Of a stretch of 64,000 nt of DNA, positions 49,236-60,635 are shown piece after piece. A program made the translations under genes and the position numbers. The notes beneath the pieces are model-generated. The model saw only the letters and a program-made list of their open reading frames with translations, was not told where the DNA came from and ran no database searches. The stretch is from Tigriopus japonicus (lineage: Eukaryota; Arthropoda; Copepoda; Harpacticoida; Harpacticidae). Within the stretch, counting starts at the first letter, position 1. Every line of letters begins with the position of its first letter. The stretch is taken from contig CM021323.1 of NCBI GenBank assembly GCA_010645155.1, positions 10,226,196-10,290,195 on the forward strand, in the 5' to 3' direction.

Positions 49236-50357
49236 TTAGCGAGTGTTATCCAAGATCCAGTCCAAGTAGGCGGTGGTACGGGTGAAGCCATGGGGATAAC
49301 CAGAGGCACATCCAGCACCAGAGACGAAAGAGGTAACGCCCACAGTCTTGTATTGGCCGGAGGAGGTCTGCATGTTGAGAGGTCCGCCGCTGTCGCCAGA
49401 GCACACACCCTTGCCGTCAGAGGTGTCAATGCAAATGTGTCCCGAGGTGATGGTGCTACCATAAGTTCCGGCACACTCAGCGTTGGACATGATTTTACGT
49501 CCACGGACGAAATGCATCTTGTCGGCACGGCCTTCGAAGGGACTGTCGGAGAGCTTGCCCCATCCAGTGCAAGTGGTCTCTTGACCCACCATATCGTTTC
49601 CTACATCACCGGAGTCAACCAGGCACGAGGGTCGGACAGCGTCTATTAGGAACAATGCAAAGAGGGTCCGTGATTGAGTCCTTGAGGATTTTCCGAATCG
49701 ATCAGTCTATCTACTTACTGTTGAACTGGATTGCCTCGGGCAATTCTACGAGGGCAATATCGTTGGCGAGGGACACCGAGTCCCATTGAGGGTGGGTAAA
49801 GCCATTGCTGGCGGGGGCGTGAATGGTCTGGGCAGTGGACTCGGGTCGGCTCAAATCGTGCACTCCCACAGTGACGTCCCATCCGTTTCGGCAGCCATCC
49901 ACACAATGGGCGGCGGTCAGGATCCAGTTCTCGTTAATGATGGACGAGGTGCAGAAGAAGGTGTTGACACAATTCAAGGCAGACACCCAGGGGAATTGGT
50001 TGGGGTTGGTCTCGGCACCTCCGACAATCTTGCCGTTGGCGGCTTTGTTCTCAATACCGCAGTCAGACTGACGGGGAGCGGGGATGGCGTCCACGGGGGT
50101 GGTGGGAAGAGGGCTGGGCTTCTTTGGCTTGACGAAGCTCAGGGTTTGCATCTGCATGATGTTCCTGGTCTTCAAATTTTGGAAGTCAGCCTTGGTGGTT
50201 GGACGCCAAAGGCTTTTCTTGGGGGCAGCCTGTAGATATAAATAGACAGCAATATTATTTCAGGACTGAAATAGGAAGCCCAATGGAGCAGGCCAATGGG
50301 AGAAATGCTTACCTCAGCGGCCAAAAGGCAAGCAACTAGAACGACCAAGTACTTCAT
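49236..50357 (-). CDS. Secreted S1-family serine protease, brachyurin/chymotrypsin-like zymogen
   Basis: Minus-strand exons 50313-50357, 49719-50229 and 49236-49642 join in frame to 320 residues. Residues 1-15 (MKYLVVLVACLLAAE) are a signal peptide; a propeptide of about 67 residues, rich in Lys/Pro, ends at K82, and activation there would free IVGG (83-86). The 238-residue catalytic domain shows LTAAHC (His123), NDIALVEL (Asp172) and GDSGGP (Ser270), the full triad. The GKGVCSGDSGGPLN block, the IMSNAEC block and the SGYPHGFTR tail resemble crustacean collagenase/brachyurin. The S1-pocket residue (chymotrypsin 189) is Gly264 rather than the Asp of trypsin, so trypsin specificity is unlikely. 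It is probably a digestive or extracellular enzyme. It may be nested, in antisense, in a large intron of the downstream membrane-protein gene. Both introns are short (76 and 83 bp), bounded by GT-AG. Confidence 0.95.
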
Positions 50358-50370
50358 ATTGATGGGTGAT

Positions 50371-50398
50371 TGACTGACAGCTATGCAAACCTTTTATA
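50371..50398 (-). promoter_or_regulatory. TATA box and initiator-like sequence of the serine protease gene
   Basis: On the minus strand TATAAAAG (plus 50391-50398) lies 34-41 bases upstream of the ATG, followed by TCAGT (plus 50373-50377), the arthropod initiator core. The spacing of about 23 bases is shorter than the usual 30, so transcription may start slightly downstream of that TCAGT. The leader would be very short (about 15-20 nt). Confidence 0.6.
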
Positions 50399-51201
50399 GT
50401 AAATCTCAAATTATGGGCATGGGGATAAGTAATCAGAGTCTTATCGGGATTAACATAAACGCGTCATTCTGGTCAAAATGAAACGATGTGCACTTTGGCT
50501 TTATTTCACTTTTATATTTCATAAATATAATACTTCATACTTCAACTTCATTGACTCGATCCAGGTTTTAGTTAGACCATTTCAATTCAGCAATCGCGAT
50601 AGCTGAATAAATTCCAAAACAGGGACCAAGCCAGATATTCTGTGGAGGAAGACCATGGGATTTTGCACTAAACCTGAGGCGCTGGTAGAGCAGAAACGGA
50701 AGAGCATTCCGTTTGATTGTGTTAGGAGACTTTAAAAAATTATGTGGTACAATACAGTTTTTGCACAAGAGAGCAAATTAAAATATGTAAAGAAATTTGT
50801 TTAAACCTGACCATTTTTCAAGTTCAGGTTCATGAGGAAAAAACATAGATCATGCGTATTTTGGATCGAAAGTTGAGCAAAATTTCGATTGATAATATAG
50901 TATATGACTTTGGCTGGGCATTTATGAACCTCCCCACTACTTACGCCAAATAAACAAGCGTTTCAAATCAACGAAATAAACAACTAGCGTTCAGTGATGT
51001 GTGTTCCAATTTGTCCTTGAAGTAATTATTTTGATATTCAAATATAGCTCTACATTTCAGAGCATAATAAACCATATTTCAAACCAATGTACATTACTTT
51101 AAAAAGAAATAGTTCATATTGATTAATTGTTCCTCGATCTTTGAACATTTTCACTACGCGGCTCAAGGGACTCCAATCATTTGAAAAATGATTTCAATTT
51201 G
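50399..51201. other. Intergenic or intronic DNA upstream of the protease
   Basis: AT-rich; no gene or repeat recognised. Confidence 0.4.
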
Positions 51202-51712
51202 CTAATTAGTAAGTACGGGCAAAAAGTGTAAAAAGATTTTTGGTAACATAAACCCATTTATTTGCCTTTTTGCACTTTTCGCCTTAATTTGCCAGATTTT
51301 TTTACGAATTCGACCTAAAATGAACAAATTGTTGAGAGTTTCCTATTTCTTCTTTGAAAATGTTTACTGTTGGAAGATTTTTTTTTAAATTTGAAAATTA
51401 AATCTGATTTTACGGCTCCCAGTGTAGGCTAGCGTGGTATTGATTACGGCTTCTTCAATATCTAAATTTTCCTCGTCAAGATTGAAAAATAACAAGCAGA
51501 TGACAAGAAAGTAACTGAAGTTTTTTGTTTCAGAAATTTCAGTTTTTTTGAGAATTTTTATAAACTTTATATTGTTTGCGCTTTTTTGTTCTTATTTGCG
51601 CTTTTGACCTTTTTTTGCATTTTATTTCACGATTTTCAGCTGATTTTTGTGCAACTTTTGGTAACCAAAAGCTTCTGTTGATTTGCACTTTTTGCCCGTC
51701 TCTACTGATTAG
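51202..51712. mobile_element. hAT-like non-autonomous element (495 bp)
   Basis: The element 51210-51704 starts TAAGTACGGGCAAAAAGTG and ends CACTTTTTGCCCGTCTCTA, so the TIRs share ACGGGCAAAAAGTG, similar to the TAGRGNNGGGCAAAA ends common in hAT elements. Flanks CTAATTAG (51202-51209) and CTGATTAG (51705-51712) match at seven of eight bases, a decayed 8-bp target duplication. The inside is very T-rich, with several GCACTTTT-like sub-repeats and no transposase. Confidence 0.78.
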
Positions 51713-52983
51713 TCTCTTGAAGTTTTATACCTAATTAAAAAGCTCGTTTTGTAAATGCATTCGCTTGTTACTCCGTAAAATACTTTCCTGTTTAACACTT
51801 CCGTTGTAAATGAGTTAGAAGCACCCTATCTAAAACTCAATTATAGTTAATATAAAGCTATATAGAATAGTTCTAAGAAAATTGACAAGCGTTATGCAAC
51901 AAATTTCTTGATTTTGCGTTGTAACCCTCAATAACTTCCGAAGATTTTTACAGAAAATGGGACCATGTTATTTTCGAGTGCCCAATTTAAGTACATAAAA
52001 GACAGAACTTCTGTGTCATGGGTTAGGTTAAAAAAGTATGGATGTCAATGTTTGTAAAGAGAAGCAACACGTGAGCGCAAGTTTATTCAGTTTCTTTACA
52101 AATGTTTACGCAAAGGTCAAATTGATTAGAATTTGCAATAGTTCACGGACACAAGTGAGCGATTTCGGGGTTTTCTTTATTGACAAAAACAACATGCCCT
52201 CGCTCAAACTAGAGGACTTTGAACTTTAGGGCTTTTTCATAAATGAATCATACATAAATGGTGTTGGGCTCCTACAATCTAAAACCTACACACGGCCATC
52301 GGTTTTTCCCAATTCCACCTTCCTTATCCAGTGGTGTTAGATTGATCTAGGTTCGCTCATGGGTCCTAATGCCCGATTCAAGAAACCAGAAACCGATGCC
52401 CATTCTGAAGCCGCTAGGTAGACAGGGCCTTTAAAGAAAGCCTTTGACACTAACTGACGGTGACAGGAGTTGATTTTGGCACTTGGGATTGGCCAACACA
52501 CTTCTTGTTGATGGCCGTTGGCTGGAAATAGCCGCAAGATTACATTATCGTGTCCCATTCGAGAGGGGGTCTCGAAAACGTGTGCTCAAGCTTTGGGCTG
52601 CCAATTCCCAACAATAAAGTAACTTTTCCCACCACTACTCTTCCAAGAAGTCTGAAGAGTCTAGCCACAAGTCCGAGAGAGAGAGGAAGAAAGTTTGGGC
52701 CCTGTTTTTTTTTCTCTCTTCGTCTCCTCCTCTGAGGTCGACCTTTCCACTTTTTTCCTCCACCGAATTGAGTTACGAACCCGACCACATTTACCTCTTA
52801 TAAAGCCATTAAGATTGAACAACACTCAAAGTTCCGGGTAATTTCTCTCCTTTTAGAGCCTGCGCTCGAGTTTGACGTCTTGGGACCAAAGTTGGTCTCA
52901 AAACAATTTGGCTTTCGTAGTAAACACATTCCTAGAGAGTTTAGCGAATGGTTCCATTAATCCCATGTTGTTCCATTTTCTAG
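51713..52983. other. DNA upstream of the membrane-protein exon
   Basis: No gene recognised. A second possible acceptor (CTCCTTTTAG at 52856) precedes an in-frame extension of about 42 codons to the one used at 52983; I preferred the second because the extension looks unlike the rest of the protein. Confidence 0.4.
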
Positions 52984-55689
52984 GTGCTGGTTACCCGAGG
53001 GCCCCCGAAGAGGCTTTTGAGTCGGGGAGATCCATTATCCTGCCCCAAAATCCCCATGAGCCGTCTGATGTGGACGATGCTTTGCCTGTGGTGGTGATTA
53101 CACCATCATCCGTCATGTCTGTCAGTCCCACCATACAACTTTCTAGCATTGTGATTAATCCAAAGTGGGACAGAAATCCCGTTTCCAGTATCACCACGTC
53201 ACAAAGGTCCAATGACGAGAAAGAACTGTTTTATAACAACAACAATAAAAACAACATTAGAAGTGTTGAAGCCACCACAGCGACACCATCTTCTTCAACT
53301 TCAGCAGCCACAACAATCACAACCGGAACTCCGAGGAGTGCAAATATTTCCGTAAGCCACTCGGTGAGTGTGGTCTCGGTCAAGTTTTCGAGCTCGGATG
53401 AGAAAACCAATGAGCTCGAGGAAGAACTCAGTTCCACATTGTTGCCTACCCCGTTGTCGACTCGAGTGCATCCTCCACCTCCTGCTCCTGCTCCTTCCGA
53501 CACCTTGATTGAATTGCCGACCTCTTCAGATAGGCCAACAAATGAATCTCGTAAACCTTTGGTCCATGCATCTGCCACTCGAAGACCGCAAAGAGAATCT
53601 CAGATCTCATCATCAAGAACAAAAGAGTCAGAATTGAGCAGTAGCCTGGCGAGCGATGAGGCTAAAAGTCCATCAGAGGCTGGTGAGACCCCCGAGTCTC
53701 AAGATGGTGCCCGGTCTAATCAAATCACTTCAGACAGAGATCCCAAATCTCTTTTGATCCCTCCGTCTTCGTTTGGCTCAGCTTTATCCTCCATGGCAGA
53801 CTCTCCCAAGTCAGAAAAGTCCATTCCAAGTGGGAACGACGCGGGGAACAAAGACTCGATTGTGCTTCACCCGGTGATCTTACGCTTGAGTCGCAATCAA
53901 AGCTATGCCTTGACCTCATCGTCGGCGTCAGATCCCAAGCAAATATTTGAGTTTGTCTCTCCCAACCAAAAGGACCACGTGACTTCGCCCACACCTCGGA
54001 CCCCGAGATCTCCAGCTTCTTCTATTCATGCTCCTACTGCACTGAATTCTGCCTCAACTAGTACGACTCCTGTTACACCCACAACTACTACCATCGGGAC
54101 TACCACATCTAGAACAACGGTAACAACAACAGCGACACCGACGACAAAACCAATGTCAAGCGTCTCCACTCAGACGACGACCATTGCCCCAACTACTACC
54201 ACTGGTTCCACCCCTGAAAGCCAGTTGCCCTTAAACCATCCTAACCATCATCACCATTATACCATTCCCAAGTCGTCCATCGACTTGGATGTGAGGAGTC
54301 TGCTCCAAGAGTACAACATTACTGATTTGGAACTCGATCGCGATGAGGCCAACGACTATAGTAACTACCCCTATGCAGAAGGCCGTTCCTTGAATATGGA
54401 ACTAGGTGAAACAGAGGACACCGAGTATAGTGAGTTTGACAGGGACGAAAGTGATGAACTCTTGCGAATTTATGACCGTGTCCGGGACAACGACAGTGGT
54501 CCCAAGAACCCGAATCTTCACGAGGAGGTGAGAACGACCCAGATTAGGGGCCAGTCGTCTGACAAGGTCATTATGAGTGATGGCGGTGCACTTTCGGCCC
54601 AATCAGCGGCCGCCGTTGTCGAGGAGAACGTCTTGGGCGTGCAAATGGTGGGACACGAGAGACCCGTCGAATCCTTCAATGCATCCGTTATCATTGGAAT
54701 TGCTGTCGGGGCCGTGGTTTTCGTACTCCTTGGTCTAGGTGGGTGCAATGAATGTATGATAAGGCTGAAGGTGTTGGGAGAAAAATGCATACAAGAAAGA
54801 CGTTAAAATTTGGGCCATTGAAGCTGGGCAATTGTTCCACCCTTTATGTTCAAGTTCCAGAGTTCTTTCATCTCAGTATATTTTAAGGGTTCCACCTTAA
54901 CCATTTTAAGGTTCTGCAGCTAATTCTGCAGGTCCTTAGAAGGATAGGGCATTAAACTAATGATGGACCTGAATGAGACCTTTCTATGAACCGAAATTTG
55001 ATTGACCAAAACAACCAGTTTTCGATAGAAAATTGTAAATAATATTATGATTAAGAAAACTAGCATCGAGAATCCGAAAACGAAATTGTATCCTTATGTC
55101 TGTTCAGGTTTACAGGCAAAGCAAAGCCGAAAACAAATTTAAGTTCATCGATACGTACATTATTATTATTTTTGTGGAACAATGCACACATTTTAAGACA
55201 TCACCATTTGTCATGCATTAACAGCTACTTGGACCTTTTGAAAAGGCACGAAGGTGTTATTCCTGTGAAGTGAGGTTTTGCTTTAATGTAGACTTCTTCA
55301 GATCAGTTTCCACCTCAAATCAAATATGAGCGGGTTATTTTTGTTTCTTTTTAGTGGGTCTGGGATTGTTCGTGTACCATGAGCGCTTTGTCAACAAACC
55401 ACAGACCCTGGAGGATTGTGGATCAGATTCCGGCGAGTATCAACCAGATTCTTTTGGAAGAGTCAGCCAAATGGAATGTATCGGACTTGATCTACCACGG
55501 GTACGACACTGTCTTCTTATGTTTGCTCAGTCAATCTCAGCGTGTTGACAATCCGTTCTGATCTGATTCCAGGACAACTTCAATGAGGAAATGTACAGTT
55601 TAGACAATGACTCGTTTCTGAACAGTTTGGAAACCATGACCATCCCATCCACTTGGTCGGAGTCTGTCAGGCATGACTCGGATGTGTAG
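52984..55689 (+). CDS. Ser/Thr/Pro-rich (mucin-like) single-pass membrane protein, 3' exons
   Basis: Three exons, 52984-54738, 55355-55500 and 55573-55689, give about 671 residues plus stop; the frame at the 5' end needs one base from an upstream exon, so the gene is incomplete here. The first about 560 residues are low-complexity: long Ser/Thr/Pro stretches and a Thr-rich core (about 54060-54210), as in heavily O-glycosylated ectodomains, then an acidic Tyr-containing segment (YNITDLELDRDEANDYSNY). A transmembrane helix SVIIGIAVGAVVFVLLGLVG is completed only by joining exon 1 to exon 2, which strongly supports that splice. The tail of about 85 residues (VYHERFVNKPQTL...; EEMYSLDNDSFLNSLETMTI; end RHDSDV) is not low-complexity and looks like a conserved cytoplasmic signal or sorting module. 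No signal peptide is visible in these exons and it must lie upstream. Function not known; I do not recognise a named family. Confidence 0.78.
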
Positions 55690-57579
55690 ACAGCGGCCAT
55701 TCACGGATCGACCGCTATTACTACCACCACTACGACTTCTACTGCAGCAACCTCTCTGAACACTTCACTTCAATGAATCAAGCCAAAGTCCAATTCAGTC
55801 GGTTTAACTTCCAAGAAAGGCGCTTAAACGTTTTAAAAGAAAGAAATCAATGTCAAAGGCTGTGAAACCTTCACCCAAATTCGTGTCACAAAAAATACAC
55901 ACATACACAATTTACTGACTCAACTATGTATCACGTACGCAGAAAGAGGTCCCGGAATCGGCGGTAGTTGGGGACAATAGGATTTGTTATAATGGGAACA
56001 ATTCAATTAACATCAACTTAACATCAACTTAGTCAAGCAATTATGTCCATCTAGTATCCAATTGCTAGTGATGGACCGAAAGGGCTTTTAACTGGGGCTG
56101 AAAGTAAAGGCTAAAAAAGGACCTATACAAAACCGAGAGGAGCTGACTTCTAAACTAAATGTTAACACAAGTCACCTTAAAATGCACATTTTGATCATGA
56201 CATGGGACCATGGGAAGATTCGGAATTGATCCGCTTCCAGAAATTTTTGGACCAAAAAACCTCAGACGTTCAGCTGATCCTTGTATAAAATTTCAACTCA
56301 TCATTGGCACTACTTTTCAGGCCTTTTTGGAATCAGGATTTTTTCCATAAAGATTTGTGTATTAAACAAGGAAAGCACTAAGACCATAAGAAAAAGTAAG
56401 GTTGCGTGATGCAATGATTTTCCTATTTTAGGGTTAGGCTCTTAGAACAAAGTCAACAAATAACACATTACCTGATGAAATATCTCGAAAACAGTCCTTT
56501 TCGACCTGTAGAGAAGAAATGCACCTAGTTGAGGCAATGGAGATTGTGGAGACCGTTGAGAGGGAACTCCTCCATGACCTTTTTATTGTTAAGCTCAAGG
56601 AACAACTTGCCAAATAAAAAGAATTTCATGCCATGCATGAGGTGCCCACAGTTCTCAGAGGTTCAAATGGCGCCTTCATTAATACCTTCAGTTAATGCAT
56701 TAGACCTCCCATTTATTAATGTCAATGGTCCTATTGTGGCTGCTTAATGTGAGAGGTGTGTGAACGTCATCAATGATTTTGAATATGCCTTAAAATAATA
56801 CAGAAACATGTCATGATGCCTTCATTATTAGCTGGAATAATGATACACGCACGTCCATTTTCCCCCAAAGTTTATCCCCCAAAGAGGGAGTTGTTTTCAC
56901 CACCAAAGTTGTACAATTTCTTGCTCCAATGGGCCTCAACAAAAGCTTTTTTTGCACTTTTTGGTCTTATATTTGCAAGAAAAGTGTAAGTGTATAATCT
57001 TGATATTTTTGACATAGGGTCGACTACAACTCGAAAGCCAGTGAGATCGAGTCAATAGGTAGACTTCGTCAGAACCCTTTTTTGCAGGTTTGTTTAAGTA
57101 GGATGAATGATGCGATAATAGATGATTTCATTTGGGGGTTTTAAATGCGAATGAAAAAGTAAAATGGGTCAATAAGATACAACTTTTATAGATGTCTCCA
57201 TGTAATCCTTTTGCCTATTGGCCTTTTTCAAAGATACCCTCTCTCTTTAATTTGGCACATGGTAGGTCGTTGAGTTTTGGGAGATGTTCTTTGCCATACA
57301 AAAAGAACGCGATGGAGCAAGCATTTTTGAGAATTCGCGTTTTTTTGCGTGAATAAAAGCCCTTCAAGTAACAGTTTGTTTTGTAGGCAAGTTTTTTTGT
57401 TGAATGTGAAGTCATTTGTAATTATATGAACATCGACTTCAAGTCTACATTACTCCGATAATAAAAACTTGAACTTTTTTTCAAAAAAACTTCCGAAATT
57501 CGCATTTCCTCTATTGTTATCTCTTTCGAACTAATCAATTCTTTCACAAGAACAAAGACTTGAGACGAAATTTATCCTT
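55690..57579. other. 3' UTR of the membrane-protein gene and intergenic DNA
   Basis: Immediately after the stop lies a Thr-codon-like ACTACC run (55715-55745) that belongs to the 3' UTR. No AATAAA found close by. A short frame near 56529-56616 (reading MEIVETVERELLHDLF in one frame) is unrecognised. Nothing else supported. Confidence 0.4.
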
Positions 57580-57884
57580 AGATACTTCCCTTCGCAAATC
57601 ACCACAAATCATGACGGCAACACTGTTTTTATTTGGGAATGGTACAAATTTACCCAAACAAACACATATTCTGATAACCCAAACAAACAAACAAACAAAC
57701 AAAGAAATGGCCAATTTGTTCGCATCAGTACAGTTTCTCAAAGGTTCCTACTACTGATGCGAACAAATTGGCCGTTTATTTGTTTGGTTTTTTAAATATT
57801 TGTTTGTTTGGGGTGAATTTTATCATTTCTAAATAAAGGCAGTGTTGCCGTCATGATTTGTAATAATTTGTCAAGGGAGTGTCT
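57580..57884. mobile_element. Foldback element of about 305 bp
   Basis: Near-complete hairpin. Left CAAATCATGACGGCAACACTG (57603-57623) pairs with CAGTGTTGCCGTCATGATTTG on the right (57840-57860); AATGGCCAATTTGTTCGCAT near 57707 pairs with the inverse near 57755; the outermost AGATACTTCCCTT pairs with AAGGGAGTGTCT. (ACAA)n-like runs occupy both arms (57679-57702 and the inverse). Only about 30 bp form the loop. No target duplication resolved. Confidence 0.8.
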
Positions 57885-58464
57885 GACGATCATATTCGCC
57901 ACTATGATTAATTTTGTTGAAAGGACAGATTGGTCTAAGAAGAATATTCCATTCAATTGAACTACTAAATTTTGACCCTCGAAAGTTTTTAAGACCTTAC
58001 CCTAACCTTACCCTGCCATTAACTTTTTCCACTTCTAAAGTGTGTCCCTTTAGGCAGCCCTGTTTTTTTGGGAGACCAACACAATGGACAACTGTTGACT
58101 TCTTTTTCCAATTTGTTTGTTTTTTATTTATGATTTGTATTTGTTTTGTACGCTGTTGTTTGTATTTTGTTATATTTGTTTGTTTCCCATCAGTAGTTCC
58201 TACCAGGGTTGCCAAAAGTGGCCGAATTTGAAACCCGGTGGGCGAAAGAAAAAAAAAATTCTCTCGGCCGCCTCCAGAAGTGGCCGAAAGTGGCCGAATT
58301 TGAGATCTGGTGGCCGAGAAAAAAATATATCCTCGGTCATATCCAAAAGTGGCTGAAATTGGCCGAAAATAGCAAAAAGCACAATAAAAATTTATGCGGG
58401 AGAAAGTTTGTATCAGCTAGAGAAAGCAGAAGTGTGAAAAAGTGGTCATTCCGTACTTTTAAAA
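57885..58464. other. Region upstream of the LINE ORF1-like frame
   Basis: AT-rich; includes the minisatellite at 58213-58375, which may be part of a LINE 5' UTR. Confidence 0.35.
58213..58375 (+). repeat. Degenerate minisatellite with AGTGGCCGAATTTG core
   Basis: The core AGTGGCCGAATTTG begins at 58217 and 58289, and as AGTGGCTGAAATTG at 58348; each is followed by a GGTGG(G/C)CGA(A/G)AG-like block and an A-run. Units of about 59-72 bp, 2.3 copies. Confidence 0.75.
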
Positions 58465-58686
58465 ATGAAGAAAGCTACTCGGAGTAATAAGCAGTCTCCA
58501 AAAAATCTTTTGGGACTGTTTGATGAGTTTTTAGCCCCTCATCCAAACCAATCAACAACAGATATGGAAGATATGGAAAAGGATGTGGATACCAAAGAGG
58601 CAGCTTTGGAATGCCTCCAAGAAGTGGCCCGACTCGTTAATGAAGTTGGAGAGTCAAAGACGAAAAAAAAACAATATCTGCAATGA
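58465..58686 (+). pseudogene. N-terminal part of a LINE ORF1-like protein, interrupted
   Basis: An ATG-initiated 73-codon frame, lysine-rich at the start (MKKATRSNKQSPKNLLGLFD) and then acidic and helical (KEAALECLQEVARLVNEVGE), suitable for a coiled coil. A frame change near 58670 (A-run) would continue it to about 58722, where the outer TIR element begins. The sequence resumes after that element at 61717 with a coiled-coil/RNKIVIKGL segment typical of LINE ORF1 proteins. The assignment to ORF1 is inference from layout; the N-terminal piece on its own is not diagnostic. Confidence 0.45.
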
Positions 58687-58740
58687 TAAAATTCATGAGA
58701 GCCACGTTAGTCATGTGAAAGGAATGGGGTATTCGTGGAG

Positions 58741-60635
58741 TCTTACTTATAAAACTACCACTTCGTGTACGAGGTTGCTTGAGTGAAAAGGACAACATTG
58801 CGCATAAAATTCTTGCTTTCCATTAATTCCAAGTTTCCTTGAGTATGAAAACTTAACTTCTTGAATGATTTTGCATGTGGAAATGAGAAACACAATGCCA
58901 AGAGGGTTGCTATTGTTAGCTAAGTGTTAAGGTAAAGCAAGATGAATGCATTGTAATGCACAGACTTGTGAACAAATGAACAGAACAAAAAGAAAAACAA
59001 GGAAATTTGGAGGCTTAAATTGTATTCATTTTTTGGAGGACAACAGAAAATTTTCTTTATAAGCACACAAAAAGGGGATTCCTTTCCTAACTTTATTGTG
59101 TCTCAAATAACAGCAATCAAGTTATTTCATAAATATGTCATCCAAAATTACAAAGAAGGATTTGTTTCAATATTAGAGTATTGAAAATCAAACACACACG
59201 TGCATTGTAACATGTTGAAGCAGGTATATGAATAAACTAGTGTCAATGTAAATTTAATCATCCAAGATTACACTTTGAAAAAGGAAGGAAAACTGAACTA
59301 AATCAAATACCTGCACAGCTACATATTTATTTTCATACTCTATCATGAAGCAAACTTGTGTGTAACAGTTATGAAATCGTAATAATCTTGTCCATTTCAA
59401 TTGAGCTTCAAAATTTCAAACCACTTACTTCCCATCAAAAGTTGGATTTGGAGCATATGTGGAGGGCCCTTTTTGTTCCTTTTTCAAGCACTCTTAAGAA
59501 AAATTTCCTATTGTCCTCCGAAAAATGAAAAAAATCAAGCCTCCAATGCCTATTTGTTCTTTCTTCTTTCTGTTCTGTTTTATTTTTCTTCACATGTCTA
59601 TGAATTGCGATTCTATAAATACATTATACCAAGGAAAACGTAAGAAATGGGGGCCTCTCCTCAAGCGATCATTTTTTTTCATAAACTGAATCCCATTCAA
59701 GTATATGGTTTTGTTTTGATAAAATTGATAAGACAGCACTTCAGGATGTTGTTGGCTGAATCATTCATTCATCCACTTGCTAGAAACAACGTTTTAGAAT
59801 TTGTAACATTCGCAGTACTTATGCACAGAAGCAAGAGACAAATTGACCCTACAATAGCCCAAAAGAATGACTGTAGGTATATTTGTTTGGTTGGAAGAGC
59901 GCCCATTGCTCTAGGTTTCAAGTTACTCTCATTGCCATATATTTCAGTTAATCAAGTTGAAATTAAAGCATGTGAACTTTGAATGACGACTTGGACAACT
60001 GGATAGACTTTGTTGAAATTGGCTCAGAGTTCAAAAAGCTGCTTTTGGCAATGGCAAAGCATCCAGGTCTTCCGAGATCCTTGCAATAGTACATGCTTCC
60101 ATAGCTTTGCCACGCCCTCCTTGTTGGTAATCTTGATCTCTTGGTTCATCTCCTGCTCACTCTCATCAGGTTCACCTCATGAAAACATTCAGTGTTGTCA
60201 TAAATATTCAATCAAAAATCCTTTGATTCAAGTCATTTTAATTTGGTGACCATTTATGTAATGACAAATCCACCCCCAAGGAAATAATCCCTTAAATTTA
60301 GATCCAACTGTATGCTTAGTTACCCTCGGCACTTCAAAATACACCAATTCATGATCCTTGATTTTGCATTACCTTAACAATCATTTAAGTTCACTCTATT
60401 CTTGCCTGATATTTATATGTAGTATGAGTATTTTTTCTTAAATTCTTGATTCATTCGCTAATGATCTTAACCCTCTTGACATTGTTTATCTCACTTCAAC
60501 ATGCAAAATCATTCAAGAAGTTAAGTTTTCATACTCAAGGAAATTTGGAATTAATGGAAAGCAAGAATTTTGTGCGCAATGTTGTCCTTTTCACTCAAGC
60601 AACCTCGTACACGAAGTGGAAGATTTATAAGTAAG
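58741..60635. mobile_element. Nested TIR element with about 180-bp TIRs and 10-bp target duplication
   Basis: Left TIR 58741-58923 and right TIR 60454-60635 are inverse copies (CTTACTTATAAA end; ACCACTTCGTGTACGAGGTT / CCACTTCGTGTACGAGGTTG inside), about 90% alike. The perfect direct repeat ATTCGTGGAG flanks it at 58731-58740 and 60636-60645. The other TIR of the outer element (61720-61680 on the minus strand) shows the uninterrupted site with ATTCGTGGAG once, proving insertion. Long TIRs with a 9-11 bp duplication recall Mutator-like or foldback elements. The 1.5-kb interior has no recognisable transposase; a minus-strand frame at about 60185-60040 (EIKITNKEGVAKLWKHVLL) looks coding but is unrecognised. 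Confidence 0.88.
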
